Of a stretch of 64,000 nucleotides of DNA, positions 55,488 through 64,000 are shown piece after piece. A program made the translations under genes and the position numbers. Where the stretch lies: assembly GCA_963728655.1 (NCBI GenBank), contig CAVSLD010000004.1, positions 62,001-126,000 of the forward strand. The letters are read 5' to 3'. The stretch is from Iamia sp963728655 (GTDB lineage Bacteria; Actinomycetota; Acidimicrobiia; Acidimicrobiales; Iamiaceae). Positions within the stretch are counted from its first letter, which is position 1. Every line of letters begins with the position of its first letter. Below the pieces are notes generated by a model, which was not told the DNA's origin, ran no database searches, and saw nothing but the letters and a program-made list of their open reading frames with translations.

Positions 55488-56480
55488 TCAGGAGGGCGTG
55501 CCCGACTCGAAGTGGCGCCGGGGGACGTCGACCAGCATGGTGGTGATCTGCTCCTCGGTGACGCCGTGGTCGCGGAGGTAGGGGAGCACGTCCTGCTCGA
55601 TGTGCAGGTAGTGCCACTGGGGCAGCATCGGGAGCAGCTCGGGGTCGATCCAGTCGATGTAGCAGGCCGCGTCGTGGGACAGGACCATCGACCCGGCGAA
55701 GCCCCGACGGCACATCTCGACCACGGTGTCGGCGCGGGCCTCGAAGGTCGTGTCGAGGTTGACGCCGAAGCGGTCCATGCCGAGCACCACGCCGGTCTCG
55801 GCCAGGGCACTCAGGTGGTCGACGTCCGCGCTGTCACCGCTGTGCCCCAGCACCACCGCACCGGGGGCGACGCCCTCCTCCGTGCAGAGCACCCGGATCG
55901 CCTCCAGGCCCCTCTCGCTCCCGGGGTGGGTGTGCACCGTGATGGGGGCGCCGGTGGCCAGGTTGGCCTTCGCCACGGCGCGCATGACCCGCTCCACACC
56001 CGCGGTCATGCCCTTCTCGTCGATGGCGCACTTGAGGAAGGCGGCGCGGACGCCGGTGCCGGCGATCCCGTCGGTGATGTCGCCGGTGAACATGGCCACC
56101 ATCGGGTCGGTGTCGTCGAGGCCCAGGAGCGCCCTCACCCCGGGGTCGCGGTGGTGGAAGAAGAAGGGGACCTCGTCGTAGGTGTAGCAGCCGGTCGCGA
56201 CCACGATGTTGAGCTGCGGCACCTGCTCCGCGATGCGGGCGATCCGGGGGACGTAGCGCCCCAGCCCGATGACGGTGGGGTCGACGATCGTCTGCACCCC
56301 CTGGTCGGCCAGGGCGGTGAGGCGCGCCACCGCGTCGGCCACCCGGTCGTCCTCGTCGCCCCACTCGTCGGGGTAGTTCTGCTGCACGTCGGGCGTCAGC
56401 ACGAAGACGTGCTCGTGCATGTAGGTGCGGCCCAGCGCCGCGGTGTCGACGGGGCCGAGGACGGTGGGGATCGTGGCCAT
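55488..56480 (-). CDS. Phosphotriesterase-family (lactonase-like) metal-dependent hydrolase
   Basis: The 330-residue TIM-barrel amidohydrolase has metal ligands H22 and H24 (YMHEHVF), the bridging carboxylated K150 (AFLKCAID), H183 (TVHTHPG), H213 (LGHSGD) and D270 (LSHDA). GLGRYVPRIARIAE is the family's second-strand signature. Members act on phosphotriesters or, natively, on lactones; the K-C-A-I-D and Y-x-R patterns resemble actinobacterial PTE-like lactonases. It starts at ATG 56480 with a GGAGGAG ribosome site. Confidence 0.93.
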   Translation of the reverse strand: MATIPTVLGPVDTAALGRTYMHEHVFVLTPDVQQNYPDEWGDEDDRVADAVARLTALADQGVQTIVDPTVIGLGRYVPRIARIAEQVPQLNIVVATGCYTYDEVPFFFHHRDPGVRALLGLDDTDPMVAMFTGDITDGIAGTGVRAAFLKCAIDEKGMTAGVERVMRAVAKANLATGAPITVHTHPGSERGLEAIRVLCTEEGVAPGAVVLGHSGDSADVDHLSALAETGVVLGMDRFGVNLDTTFEARADTVVEMCRRGFAGSMVLSHDAACYIDWIDPELLPMLPQWHYLHIEQDVLPYLRDHGVTEEQITTMLVDVPRRHFESGTPS

Positions 56481-56569
56481 GGGGAGCTCCTCCGCTGCAC
56501 GCCGGCCCTGTCCGGGTCGGGGCGGCCGACCCTACCGACGGACGCCCGACGCCACCGGCGGGCGGCGCA

Positions 56570-57205
56570 TCAGCCGGGAGCGGACCGGCCCAGGAGCCGG
56601 AGGACCTCCGCGTCGCGGGTCTGGGCGAAGTCGGCGTACCACTCCCCCACCGCCCGGAACCGGTCCGGGGTGTGGAGGCAGACCACCTCGTCGGCCACCG
56701 CCGCGAGCCGGGCCACCGCGTCGGGGGCGCCGACGGGCACCGCCAGCACCAGGTGGCCCGCCCCTGACGAGCGCAGCCCCCGCAGCGCGGCCTCGGCCGT
56801 GACCCCGGTCGCCAGCCCGTCGTCGACCACCACGACGGTGTGCGGGGCGAGGTCCGGCAGGGCGCGCCCCGACCGGTAGGTGGCCACCCGGCGGTCCAGC
56901 TCGCGGCGCTCGGCCGCGGTGGTCGCGGCGAGGGCGGCCTCGGACACGCCGAGGGCGCGGACCCAGGCCTCGTCGAGCACCTCGCCGCCCCCCTCGGCCA
57001 CCGCCCCGATCCCGAGCTCGGGCCGGCCCGGTGCGCCGAGCTTCCGGGCCACCACGACGTCGAGGGCGCAGCCCAGGACGGCGGCGACCTCGGCCGCCAC
57101 CGGCACCCCGCCCCGCGGCAGGCCCAGCACCAGCGGGTCCGGCAGGTCGCGACGGGCGAGCACCGCCGCGAGCCGGCGCCCGGCGTCGGTGCGGTCGCGG
57201 AACAC
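56570..57205 (-). CDS. Phosphoribosyltransferase family protein
   Basis: The 211-residue protein has the PRPP-binding loop VVVVDDGLATGVTAEAAL (about 123-140), preceded by LGLPRGGVPVAAEVA and VVARKLGAPGRPELGIGAVAEGG. This layout is common in stress-related PRTase-like proteins often encoded with dienelactone hydrolases or erythromycin esterase-like proteins. The start is GTG 57205. The true substrate is unknown, since family members often lack known base specificity. Confidence 0.88.
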   Translation of the reverse strand: MFRDRTDAGRRLAAVLARRDLPDPLVLGLPRGGVPVAAEVAAVLGCALDVVVARKLGAPGRPELGIGAVAEGGGEVLDEAWVRALGVSEAALAATTAAERRELDRRVATYRSGRALPDLAPHTVVVVDDGLATGVTAEAALRGLRSSGAGHLVLAVPVGAPDAVARLAAVADEVVCLHTPDRFRAVGEWYADFAQTRDAEVLRLLGRSAPG

Positions 57206-57555
57206 GGGCCCCAGCCTCTCGCACCGACGGCACCTCGCGGCGGGCGCCGCGGCCCGGCCCGAGGCCGCCGCCCCCGATCCTCACGTATCGCGGCCAATCC
57301 CTCACGCGTCGTGCCCGCCGGCCGACAGGAGGGGGCGAGCAGGGCTCCGGCCCGCTCCCTCCCAGCACCGAACCCGTCCGAGGCCCAGCCCCGAGGTCGC
57401 CCCGTCCGGCGCCGCTCCTCCGAGCACGACGCCACGGGACACCCGGCGGAGCGCACGTCGCCCGCCACTGCGGCCCCGCCCCCCGTCCACCACCCGGGGG
57501 TGACCAGTGCGGTGCTCCGTCCGTGCCGGCCCGGCACCCAGCCTCGGAGACCACC
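57206..57555. other. 350-bp divergent non-coding region
   Basis: Lies between the divergent phosphoribosyltransferase and alginate-lyase-like genes. It should hold both promoters. I see two CCTCACG words 22 bp apart near 57279 and 57301 (cctcacgtatcg and cctcacgcgtcg), which could be a direct-repeat binding site, but no clear -35/-10 pair and no ORF with plausible coding character. Confidence 0.4.
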
Positions 57556-58677
57556 ATGACCACCCCCCCGATCGCCCCCACCCCGCAGCCCCGCCCGGAT
57601 CGCCGGCGGGGCCGCCTGCTCGTGCTCGCCGTCGTCCTCGTGGCCGGCCTCGCCGCGTGCGTGGCGCCACCGCTGAGCGTGCCCCGACCGGTGGAGGGGC
57701 CCACGCCCCGGTCCGCCGGCCTGTGGGTCGGCCCGTCGGACCTGATGGACCTGCCCACCCACGGCGCGGCGTGGGACCAGGTCCTGGCCGCGGCCCGCGC
57801 CGACTGGGGCCAGCCGTCCCTGGCCGACAACGACGCCCACCACGACACCTCGACGCTCGCCGGCGCGCTGGTCGCCGTGCGCACCGGAGACGCGGCCATG
57901 CTGGCCAAGACCCGCGCCGCGCTCATGGCCGTCACGCGGGTGACCACCTTCAGCCGGGTCCTGGAGCTGAGCCGCAACATCCCCGCCTACGTCGTCGCCG
58001 CCGACCTCGTCGGGCTGTCGGCCCCGGACGGCGCCCAGCTCCGATCCTTCCTGGCCGCCCTGCGCACCCGGCCCCTCACCGGCCACTCGGGCGGGACCGA
58101 CCTCGTCTCGACCGCCCTGCGGTCGCCCAACAACTGGGGGGCGATGGCCCGCGCCGCGGTGACCGCCATCGACCTGTACCTCGGCGACCAGGCCGGCCTG
58201 GCGGCCGTCGCCGCCGCCCACCGCGCCTGGCTCGGCGAGCACGTGGCGAGCACGCTCCGGTACTCCGGCACCGGGTGGCACGTGGCCAGCCCGCCGGTCG
58301 GGGTGAACCCTCGCGGGGCCCGCATCGCCGGGCGCGACGTCGACGGCGTCCTCCCCGAGGACCAGCGCCGCACCGGCGAGCCCGGCTCGGGCCCGGCCCC
58401 TGCCGGGTCCTACCCGTGGGAGGCGCTGCAGGGTGCCCTCGTCACCGGCGTCCTCCTCGACCGGGCCGGCGTGGTCGACATCGACGCCGGAGACCGCGCC
58501 CTGGCCCGGGCCGCCACCTGGCTCTCGGGCACCAACGCCAACCCCGCGGAGGGCGACGACACCTGGCAGCCGTGGGTCCTCAACCGGGTGGCGGGGACCC
58601 GCCTGGCCACCACGACCGGTGGCTCCCCGGGGAAGAACATGGGCTGGTCGTCCTGGACCCACGGCCCCCGCCTCTGA
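57556..58677 (+). CDS. Putative secreted lipoprotein, alginate lyase-like
   Basis: The 373-residue product starts at ATG 57556. After about 16 Pro-rich residues, RRGRLLVLAVVLVAGLAAC is a lipoprotein signal. The mature part is an all-alpha toroid-like domain with SRNIPAYVVAADLVGL and RSPNNWGAMARAAVTAIDLYLGD, resembling polysaccharide lyase families with the (alpha/alpha) fold (alginate lyase PF05426-like NxxW-type segment). It ends WSSWTHGPRL. The polysaccharide substrate and activity are not established. Confidence 0.78.
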   Translation: MTTPPIAPTPQPRPDRRRGRLLVLAVVLVAGLAACVAPPLSVPRPVEGPTPRSAGLWVGPSDLMDLPTHGAAWDQVLAAARADWGQPSLADNDAHHDTSTLAGALVAVRTGDAAMLAKTRAALMAVTRVTTFSRVLELSRNIPAYVVAADLVGLSAPDGAQLRSFLAALRTRPLTGHSGGTDLVSTALRSPNNWGAMARAAVTAIDLYLGDQAGLAAVAAAHRAWLGEHVASTLRYSGTGWHVASPPVGVNPRGARIAGRDVDGVLPEDQRRTGEPGSGPAPAGSYPWEALQGALVTGVLLDRAGVVDIDAGDRALARAATWLSGTNANPAEGDDTWQPWVLNRVAGTRLATTTGGSPGKNMGWSSWTHGPRL

Positions 58678-58690
58678 GCGAGGCCCGCGA

Positions 58691-59410
58691 TCAGTCGGCG
58701 GCCAGGCGCCGGCGCAGCCGGAGCGAGAGCAGGCCGGCGAGGATCAGCACGGAGGCGACGGCCAGCAGAGCCGGCCCCCCGGCCAGCCCGGTCCGCACCA
58801 GGCTGGTCGGGGCCACCGCCCCGGGATCGCCCGGGTCGGCCGGGTCGCCGGGTGCAGCCGACGCCCGCAGGGCGGCCGGGGCGGTGCAGCCCAGGGAGAG
58901 GTCCTGGTACCGGGGGTCCAGGTCGATCGTCTCGTAGCCGTCGGCGCTGCCGTCGGGCACCTTGGCGTGGACCCGGAGGGCCGCGAGGTGGTCGCCGGCG
59001 GAGGCCGGGGCGGACATCTCGAAGCCCTGCGCCGCGTCCCCCGAGCGCCCGACCCAGGCGAACCCGCCGTCACCGTTGGTGCCGCTCACCAGCTTCCCTG
59101 TCGCCCCCAGGCGCAGGTACGCCTCGGCCGGGTCGAGGGTCTGCAGGACGACGCCGGGCAGGGCCTGCACCATGGCGTAGAGGGTGCCCTCGGCGCAGTC
59201 GTAGCGGAGCGAGAGGGTCGCCCGCGGCGGGTGGGGCGGGGTGACGGCGACCATCTCGTCGAACACGTCGGCCGGCGCCCACTCGGCCACGTCGCCGTCG
59301 ACGGTGGCGGTGCCCGACGAGGGCTCGGCCCCGGCGGCGGGCAGGGAGACGAGGGCGAGCAGGGCGACGGCGGCAGCCGCCGCGGTCAGGACGGGACCGA
59401 CTCGACGCAT
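58691..59410 (-). CDS. Secreted surface protein with LPXTG-like C-terminal anchor
   Basis: The 239-residue product begins at ATG 59410 with GGAGG seven bases upstream. The Sec signal peptide is VGPVLTAAAAAVALLALVSLPAAGA. The mature domain starts with VDGDVAEWAPADVF, a carbohydrate-binding-like (CBM9/DOMON-type) opening, and has two Cys (YDCAEG, SLGCTA) likely disulfide-bonded. The C-terminus is SLVRTG, a hydrophobic helix, then RLRRRL, the layout of sortase sorting signals with LVRTG in place of LPXTG. No sortase gene is in the window. Confidence 0.8.
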   Translation of the reverse strand: MRRVGPVLTAAAAAVALLALVSLPAAGAEPSSGTATVDGDVAEWAPADVFDEMVAVTPPHPPRATLSLRYDCAEGTLYAMVQALPGVVLQTLDPAEAYLRLGATGKLVSGTNGDGGFAWVGRSGDAAQGFEMSAPASAGDHLAALRVHAKVPDGSADGYETIDLDPRYQDLSLGCTAPAALRASAAPGDPADPGDPGAVAPTSLVRTGLAGGPALLAVASVLILAGLLSLRLRRRLAAD

Positions 59411-59501
59411 GGGAAGACCTCCAGACGGCACCCCGCTGGGTGCGCCCGGTCAGCATGCGGGGAGCGACCCCTCCGGGCGAGGCCCAGGGGGGTGAGCGTG
59501 C

Positions 59502-60281
59502 CTACCCCGTCTGGGGGTCCGCCGAGGGCGGCGCCACGCGCAGGAGGCGGCGGGCACTGAGCCAGGCGAAGCCGGCCAGGCCCGCGGCGATGCAGAGCTC
59601 GATGACCTCGCCGTACTTCACCACCACGAACCGCGGTGAGGGGAGCACCGCGAGCCGGACCACCTTGAACGCGAAGACCAGCCCGAACAGCGTGACGAGG
59701 GCGTGGGGCGGGACGAGCAGGTCGAACCACCACGGCCGGGGCCGGTCCCGGGTCGCCCGTCGGAGGGCGACGACGCCCATGCTGCCGTAGGCACCCGCGG
59801 CCAGGAACACCACGTTGACGGCGTCCTGCACGGGGCCGATGTTGTGGACGTTCGTCTCGTCCTGGTGGTTGACCCGTGCCAGGGCCTCGGGGGTGCCGGT
59901 CCCCATCACCCGCTGGCCCCAGGAGACCTCTTCGCCGGCGATGAGGAACATCCCCAGGGCGAAGACCGCCCACAGGGCAGCCATCCCGCGGTGGCCCCGG
60001 CGGTGCAGCACCGTCACCACCACCGCGGCACCGACGACGCCGGCCACGTCGAGGGCGAGCTGGGACCACTCGAGCAGGCCGTCCTCGGCGGTGAGCCACC
60101 GGTAGAGCGCCCGGTGCACGACCGTGGCCCCCAGGAGGACCGCCGCCGCGGGCGGGACCACGAGCGCGCCCACCAGGGCCCGCTCGCCGATGCCCCACGT
60201 CCGGCGGTCGTCCTCGGCCGCGGCCCGCCACCAGGCGGACCGGCCGACCGGTGCCGCGACCGCGGTGGGCGGTCGCGGCAC
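59502..60281 (-). CDS. Polytopic membrane protein of unknown function
   Basis: The 259-residue product from GTG 60281 has about seven hydrophobic helices. A notable loop, AGEEVSWGQRVMGTGTPEALARVNHQDETNVHNIGPVQD, is conserved-looking and rich in E, N, H and Q, suggesting a functional outward-facing site. It follows the DUF4214 protein gene by eight bases, so the two are probably one transcript. I do not recognise the family. Confidence 0.75.
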   Translation of the reverse strand: MPRPPTAVAAPVGRSAWWRAAAEDDRRTWGIGERALVGALVVPPAAAVLLGATVVHRALYRWLTAEDGLLEWSQLALDVAGVVGAAVVVTVLHRRGHRGMAALWAVFALGMFLIAGEEVSWGQRVMGTGTPEALARVNHQDETNVHNIGPVQDAVNVVFLAAGAYGSMGVVALRRATRDRPRPWWFDLLVPPHALVTLFGLVFAFKVVRLAVLPSPRFVVVKYGEVIELCIAAGLAGFAWLSARRLLRVAPPSADPQTG

Positions 60282-60289
60282 CTGGACCC

Positions 60290-62545
60290 TCAGAGACCCA
60301 CCCGGGAGCGGTACGCCGAGCCGAACAGGACGGCCTCGACCGCAGGGGCCTGGCCCTTGGCCGCCTCGGCCAGCATCTCGGCGTTGGTCGGCATGCGGCC
60401 CAGCATCCAGCGCTGGGCCAGGCAGACCACGACCCGGTTGGCGCTGGCGTGGCGGAACTCCGACAGCTCGGAGAAGTTCGTCATCATCCGGCCCCGGGTC
60501 ATCCCCTTGGCCAGCCGGTCGAGCCAGTAGGCCTTCCCGCCGGCGTCGGGGGTCCGGTCGAAGAGGTTGCGGTAGACGAGGTCGACGTACTGGGAGTCCG
60601 ACAGGGAGCCGTACCGGTTCCGGAACTCCTGCAGGCTCGCGAACTGCTGGGAGACCTGCTCGAGGCTCCGGCCGCTGCTCAGCCAGCCCAACCAGAAGTC
60701 GAACCCACCGACGTCGGGCGGGCGCAGGTAGTAGGCCAGGTACAGCCGGGCCACCGAGGCCTGCGGGCCGCGGAGGTCCTCGCCGCCCACGCCGGGGCTG
60801 CCGAGGAAGAGCGGACCGAGCACCACCGACGCCCCGGGCGAGGTGCCGAGCTGGCTCCGGGCCTGCGCCAGCTCCTGGGCCGTGGGGGCCCGGCCCAGGA
60901 AGTCCTGCGCCTGGCGGGCGATGAAGGCGTCGGCCGACGCGAAGGGCAGGTGGTTGGCCGGCGTCACCGAGGCGCTGGTCGCCGTCGGCCCGGCGGTGGC
61001 CCCGGCGAGGGCCTGGACCTGGAAGGTCCGGGCCACCCCGTTCGGGGCCGCCACCACCTGCGGCTTCCCGGCGGCGGAGGCGGGCACGTCGATCGCGGCG
61101 GCCAGGGCGGGGGTGGCCGTGATGCGGTAGCCGGTGATGGGTGCGGACCCGGGGGTCGCGGCCCCGAAGGTGAGGGTCACCCGGCCCGGCCCGGCGACGG
61201 CCGTGACCGGTCCCGGTGCCGAGGGCGGGGTGACCGCGGGGGCCCCGGCCACCTGGCTCGTCCAGTAGTGCTGGGTCGTGGTGTCCGAGGCGATCACCAT
61301 GGACCCCGACGCCGGCGTGAAGAGGTCCTTGGTGGAGCTGGCGTCGTTGATGTCGCCGGTGGTCGGCCGCATCATGATCGCCGTGCCCTTCGCCGCGGTG
61401 TCGAAGCCCGGGGTGGCCAGGGTGGTCACCTTGGCGAAGACGCCCTGTCCGCCCCCCGTGCCCGGCAGCGTGGCCGAGACGGTGACGTTGGTGCCGTCGC
61501 TCGTCACCACCGGGCGGGTGGCCCGGGTCGAGGCCACCCATGCCGGGGTGTTCGTCCACACGCCGGAGGTCGAGCGCCGCAGGAGGACGACGCCGGGGTT
61601 GGAGGAGGCGGTCCCGGACCGGGTCTTGACCGCGGCGACCAGCTGCCCGCCCACGTCCTTGATGCTGATGTGGTCGTCTCCCAGGCCGGCCCCGGTGAAG
61701 GCGGCCTCCTCGAAGCTCCAGGCCGGCGCGCCGGCCCCGGCGGCCGTGGACACGAACCAGTACCCGTCGTCGGCCCCCACCTGGGAGGCCCACATGATGC
61801 CGACGCGGGTGCCGTAGGTGACCACGGCGGCGATGTCGTCGGCGGTGGGGTGGGCGTGGCCGTGGTGCAGGGCCGTCGGCGCGGACCAGGTGGCCCCCCC
61901 GTCGGTCGACCGCTGCCAGAGCACCTGGTCGGCCTGGACCCAGGCGGCCCAGACGGCACCGGTGGAGTCGACGTCGATCGTGATGGCCTCCATCTGGAAG
62001 GCGTTCATCACCACCGGGAACCCGGCGGCCATGGCGTACTGGCCGGTGGCGCTGTCGTAGACGAGCTTCGCCATCCGCGTCATGTTGCTGGGGTTGGTCT
62101 CGGGCACGCTGGTCTCGTTGTCGAGCTTCTTGTGCGACGCCACGTAGACGGTGTCGCCCACCGCGACCACGTCCTGCTTGGTGGTGCCGCGGACGTCGAT
62201 GGTGGTGCCGGTGGGCACCCAGGCGCCGCCGGTGCGCTTGAAGACGGCGACGTCGGCGTCCGGGCTGCCGCCCGAGCTGGGCGGGCCGGTGCGGAGCATG
62301 GCCGCGAACCAGGACCCGGCGTGGAACCACACCTTGCTCTGGGACATGGTGACGGTGGCGAGGCTGCCCTCCACGTAGGCCTGGCTCTCCTCACCGGCGT
62401 CGCCGGCCAGGGCCCCGGCCGGGGTGGCGGTGCCCGGAGCACCCACCACCGCCCCCAGGGAGACCAGCACCAGCAGGAGGACCACGGCGATCCGTGCCCC
62501 CCACCGGTGCGGTCCCGTCGATCGTCGTGCGCTCTCATCGGTCAC
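60290..62545 (-). CDS. Large secreted protein: beta-propeller, fibronectin III and DUF4214 repeats
   Basis: The 751-residue product begins at GTG 62545. The signal peptide is IAVVLLLVLVSLGAVVGAPG. Residues about 50-400 form sialidase-like propeller blades (WQRSTDGGATWSAP is an Asp-box; further blades with VGGQLVAAVKTRSG). A fibronectin type III domain follows (PSAPGPVTAVAGPGRVTLTF). The C-terminus has two DUF4214 units (LYLAYYLRPPDVGGFDFWLGWL and LVYRNLFDRTPDAGGKAYWLDRL). DUF4214 is frequent in surface and S-layer-associated proteins. Probable cell-surface or extracellular role; no catalytic residues identified. Confidence 0.87.
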   Translation of the reverse strand: MTDESARRSTGPHRWGARIAVVLLLVLVSLGAVVGAPGTATPAGALAGDAGEESQAYVEGSLATVTMSQSKVWFHAGSWFAAMLRTGPPSSGGSPDADVAVFKRTGGAWVPTGTTIDVRGTTKQDVVAVGDTVYVASHKKLDNETSVPETNPSNMTRMAKLVYDSATGQYAMAAGFPVVMNAFQMEAITIDVDSTGAVWAAWVQADQVLWQRSTDGGATWSAPTALHHGHAHPTADDIAAVVTYGTRVGIMWASQVGADDGYWFVSTAAGAGAPAWSFEEAAFTGAGLGDDHISIKDVGGQLVAAVKTRSGTASSNPGVVLLRRSTSGVWTNTPAWVASTRATRPVVTSDGTNVTVSATLPGTGGGQGVFAKVTTLATPGFDTAAKGTAIMMRPTTGDINDASSTKDLFTPASGSMVIASDTTTQHYWTSQVAGAPAVTPPSAPGPVTAVAGPGRVTLTFGAATPGSAPITGYRITATPALAAAIDVPASAAGKPQVVAAPNGVARTFQVQALAGATAGPTATSASVTPANHLPFASADAFIARQAQDFLGRAPTAQELAQARSQLGTSPGASVVLGPLFLGSPGVGGEDLRGPQASVARLYLAYYLRPPDVGGFDFWLGWLSSGRSLEQVSQQFASLQEFRNRYGSLSDSQYVDLVYRNLFDRTPDAGGKAYWLDRLAKGMTRGRMMTNFSELSEFRHASANRVVVCLAQRWMLGRMPTNAEMLAEAAKGQAPAVEAVLFGSAYRSRVGL

Positions 62546-62695
62546 AGCCGTCTCCCGTCCCTCTGTCCGTGCCGCGATTCCGGCACCGAGCGAAGTCTCC
62601 GGCGACGCGCCCGGTCCGGCACCACCCCGGAGGGGGAGGCCGCCTACGCCCTTCGCACGATCTGCCGGCGCGGTCGCGCTCCTAGCGTCGCTGCG

Positions 62696-63046
62696 GTGTC
62701 CGCACGCGACGTGACCACCGTGGTCCTCGGTGTCCTCGCCCTGCTGGTGCTCGCCGGTGTGGCCCTGCCCCGCGTGGGTCGGGTCGCCGAGGGCCTCCCC
62801 GCCCAGGTGCTGGCCGGCGTCCTGTGCGGTGTGGTCGGAGCCCTCGTCGCCGCCGCGCCCTACGTGGACCTGGTGCCCGACGACCTCGAGAGCGGGCACT
62901 GGGCGGCCGCAGCCGCGGTGGCGACCGCCGCGGTCGTGGCCGTCTCGGAGCACCGACGCCGGCGGAGGGCCCGTCAGGTGCCGAGGAGGCGTCTCACGCC
63001 TGGCGCGCCCCGTTCCTCGGCCAAGCGCACGCACAGCGGGCCGTAG
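62696..63046 (+). CDS. Small two-helix membrane protein
   Basis: The 116-residue product from GTG 62696 has two hydrophobic segments (about 6-25 and 37-58) and a third weaker one (about 70-84), then a basic Arg-rich tail. It is not recognised. Its last 73 bases overlap the 3' end of the convergent kinase gene, which is unusual. The true end may be earlier if an indel is present in the Arg-rich run. Confidence 0.6.
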   Translation: MSARDVTTVVLGVLALLVLAGVALPRVGRVAEGLPAQVLAGVLCGVVGALVAAAPYVDLVPDDLESGHWAAAAAVATAAVVAVSEHRRRRRARQVPRRRLTPGAPRSSAKRTHSGP

Positions 63047-64000
63047 TGGCCGGGCCGGCCGTCGGCCAGCCGGGCTGACTCCTTGACGGCGCGGTGCACC
63101 CAGCACAGGTGGAAGAGCGGCGCCACCAGCTGGCGGTCGATCGCCAGGAGGCGGCAGTGGTGGTCCACCCACCCCGCGAAGGTGTCGGTGAGCGATGACC
63201 CCTGGACGAGGTGGCGCGCCAGCGAGCGTTCCCGGCCCCGCCCCCGGCGGCGGCCGCTGCGCACCGCGTAGGACCGCATGAGGTGGAAGAGGTCCCACAG
63301 CGGCGGACCGGTGGGGGCGGCCGACTCCCAGTCGAGGATGCGCACGACGCCGTCGACCACCAGCAGGTTCCACGTGCCCATGTCGCCGTGGAACATGACC
63401 GTGGGCACCACGGGCGCCGCCGCGACCACGTCGACCTGGGCCCGGAGCACCGCCTCGACCGCCGCCGAGGGCTGGACGCGGGCGGTGAAGCGGTCGACCA
63501 GCCCGCCCATGGCGGCGGCCAGGTCCACCCCTGGCACGGCCCCGCGGGTGGCCACCCCCACCGCGGCGACGGCCGCCACCGCGTCGGCGGCGTGGCCGCA
63601 GTCGGCGGTCAGGTGGCTGACCTCGAGGAAGGGCCGGCCCTCCAGGCCCTCCTCCACCACCGCGGCGAGGCCACCCACCCGCCCCGCACCGAGCACGGCG
63701 GGCACACGGCGCGCCGCCGCGGGTCCCGACGCCGCCACCTCGCGCAGCCGGCGGTCCTCGTTCTCGAGACGGCCGTTGAAGCGGGGGTGCTGGGTGACCT
63801 TGACGACCAGCCTTCGTCCTCCGCCGGGGCCGGGGCGGAGGTGGGCCACGGACTTCTGGGACGGGTAGGCCCCGGGGGTGGTGAGGCTCCACCTGCCGTC
63901 ACCGCCCCACCCCGCCCGGACCCCCAGGGCCACGAGCCAGTCCGGGGGGCGCGCCGCCGGCCCGCGACGGCAGGCGACCACGCCGGTGGCGGTCGCCGGT
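62974..64000 (-). CDS. APH/choline kinase-like phosphotransferase (5' end outside window)
   Basis: Kinase-fold protein of at least 336 residues from a GTG at 63981. The frame is open to the window edge, so the true start may lie outside. Core motifs are VMFHGDMGTWNLLV (the HxDxxxxN catalytic loop) and ILDWESAAPTGPPLWDLFHL (the DxE metal motif). An upstream LVVKVTQHP may hold the ATP-binding Lys. Such enzymes phosphorylate aminoglycosides, choline, sugars or unknown small molecules; no resistance role can be inferred. Confidence 0.85.
   Translation of the reverse strand, partial: PATATGVVACRRGPAARPPDWLVALGVRAGWGGDGRWSLTTPGAYPSQKSVAHLRPGPGGGRRLVVKVTQHPRFNGRLENEDRRLREVAASGPAAARRVPAVLGAGRVGGLAAVVEEGLEGRPFLEVSHLTADCGHAADAVAAVAAVGVATRGAVPGVDLAAAMGGLVDRFTARVQPSAAVEAVLRAQVDVVAAAPVVPTVMFHGDMGTWNLLVVDGVVRILDWESAAPTGPPLWDLFHLMRSYAVRSGRRRGRGRERSLARHLVQGSSLTDTFAGWVDHHCRLLAIDRQLVAPLFHLCWVHRAVKESARLADGRPGHYGPLCVRLAEERGAPGVRRLLGT

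Overview
The window is about 64 kb of very GC-rich DNA (roughly 73-75% G+C by eye, G/C at almost every third codon position, many GTG starts and some TTG starts). It carries a mycothiol gene (mshA-like), a DUF5709 protein, a fused cobA-hemD, Rex next to the heme genes, and a Nuo complex together with a menaquinol-type bc complex. This points to an actinobacterium, most likely of the class Acidimicrobiia (Iamia/Ilumatobacter-like). That assignment is inference from gene content. I see no rRNA, tRNA, CRISPR array, transposase, integrase or phage gene, so this looks like ordinary chromosome.

Layout. (1) 1-9.5 kb, all minus strand, reads as one respiratory operon. In order of transcription it holds a small membrane protein, an 8Fe ferredoxin, b6-type cytochrome b, subunit IV, Rieske protein, diheme cytochrome c, an unknown membrane protein, then nuoA-B-C-D-E-F running off the left edge. 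A membrane-anchored monoheme cytochrome c is transcribed the other way from 9726. A strong Rex-operator-like palindrome (9482-9499) lies at the head of the operon. (2) 10.5-13.3 kb: a 56-bp tandem repeat, a geranylgeranyl (menaquinone) reductase-family flavoprotein and an Lgt-family protein. (3) 13.4-17.2 kb: pentose-phosphate genes pgi-gnd-zwf. (4) 17.3-19.1 kb: an EAL c-di-GMP phosphodiesterase. (5) 19.1-29.3 kb: tetrapyrrole cluster rex-sirC-hemA-hemC-cobA/hemD-(psuG-psuK-HAD)-hemB-hemL, with pseudouridine catabolism genes inserted between hemD and hemB and a second Rex site before rex. (6) 29.4-33.7 kb: acyl-CoA synthetase, a 29-aa membrane peptide, SAM hydroxide adenosyltransferase, proC and a lipoprotein. 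(7) 34-41.7 kb: YbjN protein, a secreted beta-helix/DUF1996/cupredoxin group, HTH regulator-mshA, a polytopic membrane protein, a MoaD-fold protein, a histidine phosphatase and a DksA-like zinc finger. (8) 41.7-47.2 kb: D-Ala-D-Ala carboxypeptidase, a polar amino-acid ABC transporter, DUF5709 and a ZnuA-like lipoprotein behind a promoter with an embedded palindrome. (9) 47.2-57.2 kb: SRPBCC, TauD dioxygenase with TetR, MOSC, CDF transporter, phosphatase, M50-like protease, hybrid histidine kinase plus response regulator, phosphotriesterase-family lactonase and a phosphoribosyltransferase. (10) 57.5-64 kb: secreted and surface proteins (alginate-lyase-like lipoprotein, an LPXTG-like anchored protein, a propeller/FnIII/DUF4214 protein) and an APH-type kinase cut by the right edge.

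The main functional thread is redox. NADH dehydrogenase, the bc complex, heme synthesis and Rex (the NADH/NAD+ sensor) are here, with Rex-like sites at the two places that would let Rex control both respiration and heme supply.

Sequence quality: about fifty apparent single-base frameshifts interrupt otherwise well-conserved genes. They are very dense between about 26.8 and 50.5 kb and nearly absent at 1-7 kb and beyond 50.6 kb. Essential genes (hemA, hemB, pgi) are hit, so I treat these as sequencing errors. Interrupted genes are annotated as single CDS with the break position given.
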